From Romanomermis culicivorax (lineage: Eukaryota; Nematoda; Enoplea; Mermithida; Mermithidae): a stretch of DNA of 64,000 nucleotides. Made by a program: the position numbers and the translations under genes. Location: contig CAWUHX010000027.1 of the NCBI GenBank assembly GCA_963922205.1, forward strand, positions 1,116,001 to 1,180,000, given 5' to 3'. A model generated the notes under the pieces. It searched no databases. It saw only the letters and a list, made by a program, of their open reading frames with translations, and was not told where the DNA came from. The number at the start of each line of letters is the position of its first letter. Position 1 is the first letter of the stretch. Of the stretch, positions 56,401 to 64,000 are shown piece by piece.

Positions 56401-58549
56401 TTTTTGTTGAATTTCGCTAACTTTGTTAACACTTGAAAAAATTATTTACCACTTGAAAAAAATCGTTAGAACATGATGCACAACATTTTTTCAAGATGTT
56501 TCGCAAAATTTTTAAGATGCATCGCAAAAAAATGAACCTGTAGTAGTTTTCCAATGTTCGACTTTCTTTTCTAGTGCATCGCAATTTTTTCATGTGCGTG
56601 GCATTTTTTCAAAGATAATCCTGAAAAAAAATCAAGATCGCGTCTTGAAAAAAATCAAGATCCCATCTTGAAAAAAATCAAGATGGGCGGCACATCAAAG
56701 AATAGAAATTCCTGAAACTAGCCAATTAAAAGCGTTGCTCCGCCTCCTCTACGTTTATATAGACGAGAACCCTTCAAAGTGGATTTCTGAAGTAATGGCT
56801 TGCTGGCGGAGGGTGCCCTTCGTTTTTATGCCTGGTGTCAGGGGGGAGGTTATTTCGCACGGGAAATCCGATGGACATATTGGTTTTTCATAAAAATTTT
56901 ATTTTCCGAGATTTTTTTAGAAAAACGAGTAAAAATACTTGTTTTTCAACCGAAATGCAGTAATCTCGGATAAGGATTTCAATTTTCGTTTCTTCGGGTC
57001 CGAGCAGGTGGTACGGAATGGCCATAGAACAGCCGACAGAGTCCAAAATTTTGATTATTTTCCGAAATTATTTCATTTTGGGTGAAAAACAAGCATTTTC
57101 GACGTTTACCTGAAAAATATCGAAAAATAAAATTTTTTATGAAAAACCAATATGTCCATCGGATTCGCCAAAACCCACAAAAACGAAGGGCACCCTCCGC
57201 CAGCAAAGCTAGACCGTGATCTTAGAAATTAACTCTGATGGATTTCCGTATACATGAACCTAGGAGACGGAGTAACACTTTTGATTGGCAAGTTTCAGAA
57301 ATTTTCATTCTTTGATGTACCGCCCGTCTTGATTTTTTTCAAGATGCCATCTAGATCTTTTCTCAAAACGTCATCTTGATTTTTTACAAGATGTCATCTT
57401 GACTTTTTTCAAGACGGGATTTTGATTTTTTCAGATGCCATCTTAATTTTTTTCAAGATTATCTTGAAAAAAATGCGATGCACTTGAAAAAATTGCGATG
57501 CATTCGAAAAGAGAGTCGAACATCGAAAAACTCTTACATCTTGAAATTTTTGGGATGTATCTTGAAAAAATGTTGTGCATGATGTTCCAGTTTAACGATT
57601 TTTTTCAAGTGGTAATAAATTTTTTCAAATGGTAAGGATTTTTTTCAAGTGACCCTTCTCCTATTCCGTATAAAACACCCATTATAAGTTTTGTGCTTAA
57701 TTTTTGACGGAGTAATTGCTGGTAAATCCTGTCAGAAATCCTGTCTTGAAAGCTTTTCGAAAAAAATAATTTTTATTATTTTACATCATGTTTTGCACTA
57801 CTTGATTGTGTTCATTTCAGCACCTAACTATCATCTGAGACCAATAATTTCAATTATCAGAATAGCATGAAAGCATGAAACAAGCATGAAAGATGTGTTA
57901 TTTACTGTAGATATGAGTAGATCAATATTCTGTGTAATATGTCTGATTTTTCCAAAATCTGAATCCTCAAAAATAGGGTAAAGTTTCAAGTTGTCAATGA
58001 AATTTTCAGTTTTTTAAAATTTTTTTAGTGTTTATTGCAATTTGATAGCGAGTATATTTTTTGCTTCCTAGCCAATAATGAAAATTCATGAATGCTAGAA
58101 ATGCTAGAACTTTTTTTGGCGACGATTCAGTTTCTGAAACTTTAAACTGGCTTATCTCAATGGGTTTACATAAAAATGAATGCTGACAGCGACAAAGGTT
58201 GTAAAGCTATGTAAAAATCAGACCAGGTAAGTTCAGAATGTAAACAACGAAAATGACGTCAGCAAGAAGAATCATGAACAATGAATTTCCACGTGATGAA
58301 AATAAATCTTGCTGACGTCAAACGTCTTTTTATTCTTGCAGTGGCTTCACGTCCCTGGCGTCGGGTATATCGGTAGGGTTTTCGAGCTTAGTGGCCGGTT
58401 TCGCCATCGGCGTTTTGGGCGACGCGGGTATCAGAGCGACGGCTTTGCAGCCCAATTTATATACGACCGTAGTTTTGATCACCGGTTTCGCCATGGTGGC
58501 CGGCATGTACGGTTTGGTCGTTTCTTTGATACAAATCGCCCGAAAGTGA
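50427..58549 (+). CDS. V-ATPase proteolipid subunit c homologue lacking the proton-site glutamate
   Basis: Member of the V-ATPase c-subunit (proteolipid) family, which forms the rotating membrane ring. Exons 50427-50502, 55578-55767 and 58342-58549 join to 158 codons (157 residues; typical is about 155-160). Four membrane segments are visible. Family blocks are FGCLGAASAIVMSVFGAAYG (17-36), GTAKCMIGVAAVAPKRPQLI, MKSLVPMIMAGVLGIYGLVS, GFSSLVAGFAIGVLGDAGIR and the last helix LITGFAMVAGMYGLVVSLI. In ordinary c subunits the last helix has FAEVLGLYG, where the glutamate carries the proton. Here it is Met140 (codon ATG). No acidic residue stands at the equivalent place in helix 2 either, so it is not a c'' subunit. 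All splice sites are GT-AG and the frame is intact. Introns of 5.1 and 2.6 kb are full of foldback elements. It may be a non-pumping paralogue. Confidence 0.9.
50764..50925. repeat. Degenerate TTAGGC array in V-ATPase c intron 1
   Basis: About 27 hexamers, mixed TTAGGC, TTACGC, TTAAGC, ATAGGC and TTAGTC, in the same orientation as the 48632-49262 array, starting 260 bp after exon 1. It is more diverged at both ends than in the middle. Confidence 0.9.
51180..52245. mobile_element. Foldback-like element, CTACAGCCACTGTACC family
   Basis: The left arm (51188-51318) has tandem units CTACAGCCACTGTACCACTA and GTCTCGCTACAGCC. The right arm (52155-52240) has inverted units GTGAGACAGTCGCTG and GTGGCTGTAGCGAAACAGTG. 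Between are an A/G-rich block (51360-51680) and a T/C-rich block (51690-52110) that can pair. Ends are approximate. In V-ATPase c intron 1. Confidence 0.75.
52940..55196. mobile_element. Foldback-like element with CTAGGAG arms, interrupted by another foldback
   Basis: Left end GGGCCCCGTTGCAGATAACT followed by AGGAGTTTAG and TCTCCTGACTCC units. The right end is the inverse, CCTAGCTCCTAACATCTGCA then AGAGGACCC. The element at 53799-54763 is nested inside. A lone related arm (TTGCAGATATTAGGAGTT) is at 50545-50665. Confidence 0.6.
53799..54763. mobile_element. Foldback-like element, GAGCGATTCCCAA family, copy 3, 9-bp target duplication
   Basis: Starts GGGGTATTCTCAAGTGAGCG and ends GCTCACTTGAGAATAGACC. 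It is flanked by a perfect 9-bp direct repeat GCACCAATT (53790-53798 and 54764-54772). T-rich and A-rich inner arms are inverses, with an AATAAGCATAGTCTTCC core shared with copies 1 and 2. Long inverted arms plus a 9-bp duplication resemble foldback or Mutator-like elements. No transposase. Confidence 0.9.
56429..57651. mobile_element. 1.2 kb near-perfect palindrome element, complete copy
   Basis: In V-ATPase c intron 2. The arms of about 600 bp are inverses: CACTTGAAAAAATTATTTACC at the left and GTGGTAATAAATTTTTTCAA at the right, GGCGGAGGGTGCCCTTCGTT (56814) and AACGAAGGGCACCCTCCGCC (57182), CCGATGGACATATTGGTTTT and its inverse at 57145. It is the intact relative of 44345-47572. No coding frame spans it. 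Confidence 0.85.
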
Positions 58550-58914
58550 TCGATATGTGTACGAAATTCGTGTGTATATACTTTATGTATAATGTTCGTC
58601 TTACTGTAGCTATGCTAGGTGTATAAAAAAACAAAAAATGAACATACAAAAAGTTCATTTTTCTACGAAAATTTCTGCACATATTCAATTAAATAAGCAA
58701 TTTTTTGAATGAAAAACCTTGTAAAAATTCTATAGATTATTGTCATTTAGCAAGGACAGGGGATGGGATAGAAATTTTATTATTTCTGTTTATAACGAAA
58801 AGAAAGGTCTTTTAACATCCAAGCATCATATTTTTCCATCTATATTAGTAAAATATATTAAACTATCCGTTTTGTAAGCAAATTTTAAAGTTTTAATTTT
58901 ACTTCTTGGTTTCA

Positions 58915-59901
58915 CCCCTATTCAGCGAAACTCAAAATAGCGAAACTCAATACAGCGATGTCTCAGAATAGCGATTCTCAAAACAGCGATGTCTCAAAAC
59001 AACAATTCTCGATACACCAAAGTCTCAATACAGTGATTCTCAAAACAGCGAGGTCTCAGAACGAATTCCCAAGCGAATTTTCAAAAAAATATCTTTACAA
59101 TGGAAGAATATGATTGGGCGGGGTGGACGGTTTGGTGCATGGCCTATTTGGTTCTCTATTTCGATCTGGTGAATGCTGGCTGTCATACATTTTGGCATCA
59201 ATCGCCAGATTTCTGATATTATGGCTTCATAGCATGTGTTTTCACATTACAGCTTTTTATTCTGGTTTGTTTATTATAAACATGCATGTTTTTTGTTTCT
59301 TTTTTCTTTATTGACATAATCCCTTTTAAACTCATCTTATTTTTGAGACACTTTTTGTTTAATTTTTTCAGGTTGTGTATTTTTGTTCTTTTTTTGCGTT
59401 AACATACTTTTTATTAGATTATTCTATTTTTCATTTCTTTATTATTTGTTTTTTTGCCTTTACTGCTAAATTATTTTATTCATTTCATTTTATTTGATTA
59501 TTTCATTTTGTTTTATTTATTTCATTAATTTAATTTTTTTTTGCAATTAAGCTCCACACGACACGAATTTAATTGGGGATCCTGATGATAATATTTTGTT
59601 TTTGTTTTCTTTCAAACGTTTTGAAAAAATTTTTTTCTGACAGATATTCTTTTTTGATTTTGGAATGGTCCGTTCGTGCATACCAATCGCAACTGCAGCA
59701 CAAAAGCATGTGAAACTTAGATGGCCATATGCAACTAAAAATAGACTCTCAACTAGCACAAACGGTTTTAATATACCTAATTTGCATATTTATTATAAAA
59801 ATGATGTTTGCGTTTTCTCTAACGCATAGAAATTTTTACTATTTGCTGTATTGAGATTCGCTCTTTAGAGAAACGCTGTTTTGAATTTCGCTGTATTGGG
59901 G
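58915..59901. mobile_element. Foldback-like element, CAGCGATGTCTCAAAA family
   Basis: The left arm (58915-59070) has about nine tandem units like CAGCGATGTCTCAAAA, starting CCCCTATTCAGCGAAACTC. The right arm (59848-59901) is the inverse, ending GAATTTCGCTGTATTGGGG; the termini match at 16 of 19 bases. Inner T-rich sequence fills 59250-59650. Target duplication not resolved. It begins 366 bp downstream of the V-ATPase c stop. Confidence 0.75.
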
Positions 59902-61531
59902 ACACATCGTTTTATTTTGGAAATTGTTATCATTGTCATTCTTATGACATTTTTCTTTCATCATCTTCCTGATCAATGCTGGGTGGTCGAATCTAATGGG
60001 GCCGGCAAGAATCTGCTGATGGTCAATCTCAAAATATATTTGGGGTTCAGAGCGCCCCATGTGCATATATGTTTGTACCAATATTCATTTTGAGCAAAAT
60101 TATATTGTTATGGATAATGAAGTAACGTACTTTGAAGAAATGGTGCTTTTATTTTCCTAATTTTTGGCTCATTGAAGGCTATATGGCTGCTCTTGAAGCT
60201 GAACAATTTTCATTTCGGCTCGAACTCCAAATCTGGGTTAATACTGTACATCAAACTGTGCCAAATTTTTGACAAATAAATCTTTAAATTTCTGCGTTTT
60301 TGTTAAAGATTTAAAAAACAATTTTTTGACTTGGATATGACATATAAGTACAGGCGCAACAATTTTGCTCTATCGTTTAAAGAAAACCCGTACAATTAAA
60401 AACTGAAAGAACTGTTTGTGAAAATGCAATATCAACCATTTTGCAGTTTTATGCAAATTTTTGCAACTTTACATGCCTATGACGTCGTGAAAAATGAGTT
60501 TTGTGTAAAAAGATGGTAATCAGCGTCAAAAAGTGCGCAACAGGAAAACTGTATTTTTAAGATTATTGGTGATGCTAAACACAACGTGAATGTGAAATAT
60601 GCAAATTAGGCATAAATGAAATCTTAGACCAAGTGCAAATCACATGCTTCAGGAGAATATGAAAAATCCTGGCAAACTTTTCAAGTAGCTATCTCCCAGC
60701 TTCCACATGAATCTCTTGTTTATTCTAAAAACAACCAATCAAAAACATTATAAAAAATTCTTTTCGAAAATCTCAATACTGAAAAATATATATAATGAAC
60801 GACAATATACATGAATACTATAGTAAGGGGTTTAGTACACAATGATATTTTCTAAATACGCTTGAAAAACAGTCATGACGACAACAGAATTTCCTGCATT
60901 CATGAATTCATCATTTTTTAAATTAATTTTTTGGAATTTGTGGATGAAAGGACGTAAATTTTTTGTGCTTGAAACAATAAATAAATCAATCTTAAATTAT
61001 AAAATATTATGATGGATCATATTTAGATAATACATCGTGACAAAAAAAGGTTTCTTGAATATTTTGCCATCACAATATGGAATTTTAAAAGTGAAATATA
61101 GGCGTACAAATAAAACACCAACATCAAAAACCAAATGCTGAAGAAAAAACATAAATTTGCTTTTTGGTTTTCTCAACAATTTAAAAAAATCATGAATAAT
61201 GTAAAAAATAAAAATAATAATAGAATCTCATCTTGAAAAGAACGTAATTAGGAAACGTTTACAGAAATTTAACACGAAGACCCATAGAATTAGGATCTAT
61301 CACATATGAAATAAAAAATAAAATTCGGGTCAATTAATAAAAATTGAGGAAAAGAACTGATTTTTGGAATTTTTTCGACCCTAAGACAATTATCAACGGG
61401 AAAATCAAACTTCGAGCGGCTTAGAATCGAAATTTGTCACGTGATCACCAGAACATTCGTTATCACGTGACAACATTGAGTAAAATTTTCGGGTCGAGAT
61501 TGAATCTATCACGTGATATTTTCTCATATTA
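59902..61531. other. No gene seen
   Basis: AT-rich intergenic sequence. CACGTGATCACC / ATCACGTGACAA palindromes occur around 61438-61515. No exon-like composition was found on either strand. Confidence 0.4.
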
Positions 61532-62229
61532 TACAGAGCCAAAAAAAGGCAACCCGTGCTGACTTTCATAACTTTCAACTGGGTGAAACTTTTTTAATGC
61601 GACTGCCGTCGATAGATAAAACATCTGGCATAAACACTGCAAAGTTTCAGCCAGATTGCTCGAATACTGACTGACTAGAATCGAAAATACTAAACATCAG
61701 TTTTTTGCAAATAAATTTTGAAAAATTGACAAAATCAACATGTTTTACGACAGAAAAAGTAAAATAGATAAAATTATAAGAACCATAAAACAGCTGGAAG
61801 CTACAAGAGAGCCCTTTTAGTGTGTCCTACTTTCTGTTTCACTAATTATTTTAATCGTATAACAAAATTGATTTTACTTTTTTTTCCAATTTCAAAACAA
61901 AAGCTCTTGATTTTGGCGAAATTTTGCCCATATTGAAACAACAAGTTGATGACTTTAAATTACATGTAACTTACAAATCTGGGTGATTTAAAAAGTATTA
62001 TTGTTTGTAAACAGCTTTACAAAACTTTTTTCACAAGAGGACAACTTTAACTTCGATTTTACAACTTTTACTAAATTTCTGTTTGTACGGTGACCAAAAA
62101 TGCTATGAGCATAAAATTTGACCCTTGTAACAAAGACAAACAGGGCATTCTAATGCAGCAAACCGCAGCTTCATCCATTCAAAAGTTATGAAAGTCAGCA
62201 CCGGCCGCCTTTTTCTGGCTCACCCTGTA
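61532..62229. mobile_element. Mariner-type MITE with TATACAG ends
   Basis: Left end TATACAGAGCCAAAAAAAGG, then GTGCTGACTTTCATAACTTT. The right end, read inward, is TATACAGGGTGAGCCAGAAA, then GTGCTGACTTTCATAACTTT, so the inverted ends share about 50 bp. A TA at both edges fits the Tc1/mariner target site. About 700 bp, no transposase. It lies just beyond the stop of the minus-strand exon at 62257. Confidence 0.8.
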
Positions 62230-62256
62230 TAGTCGTCAAACGCCCAGATCACGTGA

Positions 62257-62560
62257 TCAACTTTGAAAAAGGTCTAAAGATCGACATTCGTGCAATCCTC
62301 GAACATTGACGTCTAAAGGCGGATGATGCGAAACGTAAGGCGAAACGTTGGCCGGGACGTGCGCCATTCCGAAATAGGGTTCGTGCGTGTGGACGTAGCT
62401 CAACGAATGTTTAATATAATACCTGGCCGTCGGTTCGATTTGCGTCAATAAAATGATCACTTGCCAGTGATTGGGCGGTACGACGTCCGAAGTGGTCAAC
62501 GTAGCCCGCGTGCTCACTACGTTTTCCGAACCGCTACAATCGCATTTGACGACTAAAAAT
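62257..62560 (-). CDS. Terminal exon of an unrecognised gene
   Basis: The exon starts after GACGTTTCAG (edge 62560) and runs 100 codons to a TGA at 62259-62257. Its GC content and codon use match the genuine exons of this window and contrast with the AT-rich surroundings, so I believe it is coding. The sequence includes FLVVKCDCSGSENVVSTRAT, PPNHWQVIILLTQIEPTARY, YVHTHEPYFGMAHVPANVSP and HECRSLDLFQS at the C-terminus. I do not recognise the family; no membrane segment or catalytic motif stands out. Upstream exons were not found and probably lie beyond the right edge, past the A-rich stretch. Confidence 0.7.
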
Positions 62561-64000
62561 CTGAAACGTCGAAAAAATAGAGAAAATTATCGAAAAATCG
62601 GAGAAAAATTTTTGAAAAAAAGCTATACGAAACGAAAAAATATATAAAAAATATGAGCAGAGATAATCAAAAATGAAAAAACGTGAAATAAATAATCAGG
62701 AGTCAGAAATCGAAAAATTAGAGAAATATTTAATGAATAATGAGAAATAAAGTAAAAATCGTGAATCGAACTGCAAAGGGAAAAAATCACAGAAAGTTTA
62801 AAAAATTTAAAAAACAGAAAACCATAAATATTTTCGGAAACCTGCAGAGCCAAATTATACAATAGGAATTTTGAAAGCGAAGAATAAATCTGACCAAATC
62901 TATATCAAAAATTTATATTAACAAATAAAAGTAATAAATGAAAGCCAAATAAAGAATAAAGGTAAATGAAGGGTGGAAATCACAGTAATTTGAAATTGAG
63001 GAAAGAAAAAAGATTGTACTCGTACATGAAACTAAATAAAAATTTACAAAATCACAAACAAAAATTTTGGAATGCTGAAAAATTGAAAAAACTTTTGAAA
63101 TTGGCTAAAAATCGGGTTAAATCTCATAGAAATCGAGTCGAGCAGAAATATAAAAGGCCAAAATGAAGAACCACAACAAAAATTTTGGGGGGGGGGGGAG
63201 GGGTCTCTGAAGGAAAAAAGGATCTTTTCACGACAAAATTTCGGAAAAAACTCAAAAAATAGTATTTTTTTCTAATAAGACCGAAAAATATATTCATGGC
63301 GCGACGTGCCGAAAAAATTGACGTTTATGACTATTTTTTGTTCAAAAAGAGACGTTTTCCACCAAAAAATTGACATTTTTCATTATTTTTCCGACCAAAA
63401 GTATGAGAGTCCCTACGGCTACCATATGGATAGCTATATGGTAGAAGATTTCTGGGGGAAGGGTTCCCATACCCCTCCCCCAATTACATGTATGATCTGA
63501 AAACATAGATACATAAACGATCATAAATAAAATAAACTCTGTAACATAAAAACGAAAAAATAAAATAAATTAAACTGATGCAAAAAATGAATCGGCTTAA
63601 AACTTAAAAATCTGAGGGAAAAATTATTAAAAAACGGCAAAAATACGTAAATTTAGAAAATTCTTAGAAACAACTAAAAAGGTGAAATCTCTCAATGCAC
63701 GGAAAATGAAGAATTTTTTGCGAAAATCAAGAAATGGATAAGTTGATTGAAAATCTGAAAGATGAGAAAATCACGCTAAACGGACAAATTAAGTACAAAT
63801 TTGAGAGATAGGATAATTTGAGGCAAAAAGAAATTCGTGAAATTTTCAAACAGAAATATGAAAAAATTGGAAGAATCACGAAAAAGTCAAGACAAAGGGA
63901 ACGATTCCGTGAAAAAGCAAAAAATATGAATTTGCTTGAGTTTTTCATCGACCCACGAAAATTTAGACGAAATCAACCAATTATAGAAATATAAATTTAA
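62561..64000. repeat. A-rich, gene-free stretch with a partial MITE
   Basis: Mostly AAAATTxGAGAAA-like low-complexity DNA, presumably intron of the gene at 62257. About 63187-63495 is a left-truncated CATACATGTAA-family MITE: a G run, GCGCGACGTGCCG, CGACCAAAAGTATG and right end CAATTACATGTATG. Open frames here (62966-63166, 63727-63948) look like simple sequence. Confidence 0.6.

Noticed and set aside
50427-58549. Pseudogene explanation for the V-ATPase c homologue
   Set aside because: No stop or frameshift over 157 residues, correct splice sites and strong retention of family residues; only the glutamate is lost.
50427-58549. V-ATPase c'' subunit
   Set aside because: Helix 2 reads VPMIMAGVLGIYG with no glutamate and the protein lacks the extra N-terminal helix.
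62623-63948. Coding potential in the right-edge A-rich stretch
   Set aside because: Lys/Glu/Asn-biased frames follow from base composition; no motif and no consistent splice sites.

Overview
This is a gene-sparse, repeat-rich stretch of an animal genome, most likely a nematode. The evidence for a nematode is about 630 bp of (TTAGGC)n, the classic nematode telomere hexamer, starting near 48.63 kb. Short splice acceptors of the TTTTCAG/TTTTTAG type and a closely spaced head-to-tail gene pair that looks like a nematode operon fit this. Base composition is AT-rich outside the exons. I could not assign a species. All gene models were built by hand from reading frame, splice sites and family knowledge; no search was run.

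Layout. On the minus strand at the left edge lie INTS11 (1589-7318, 3' end missing) and, directly upstream of it, EIF3G (7568-9992, extreme N-terminus not found). Next on the minus strand is an EF-hand rhomboid protease (12937-25017, 7 exons, complete). A 7.4 kb repeat-filled gap separates it from the divergent proteasome subunit gene PSMD3/RPN3 (32425-37904, plus strand, 10 exons, complete). Then come a predicted secreted two-domain Kunitz protein (41626-44225, plus) and a V-ATPase proteolipid subunit c homologue (50427-58549, plus, 3 exons, complete) whose proton-carrying glutamate is replaced by methionine. Near the right edge is the last exon of an unrecognised minus-strand gene (62257-62560).

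The genes are housekeeping or secretory and do not form one pathway. EIF3G and INTS11 are probably co-transcribed: 249 bp separate the stop from the next ATG, with an AATAAA signal and a TTTTCAG acceptor 13 nt before the INTS11 start.

Most of the rest is mobile DNA. There are several families of short non-autonomous elements with 8-bp target duplications (hAT-like), a degenerate mariner, two solo LTRs, and a striking set of foldback-like elements. The foldback elements have inverted arms made of short tandem units (AGCGA-, CAGCCA-, GGCCGACTGTA-, CCTCGAAAGTCCC- and CTAGGAG-type); one intact copy has a 9-bp target duplication. Several are nested two or three deep, and one encloses the (TTAGGC)n array. 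I found no virus-like multi-gene element, CRISPR array, rRNA or confident tRNA.
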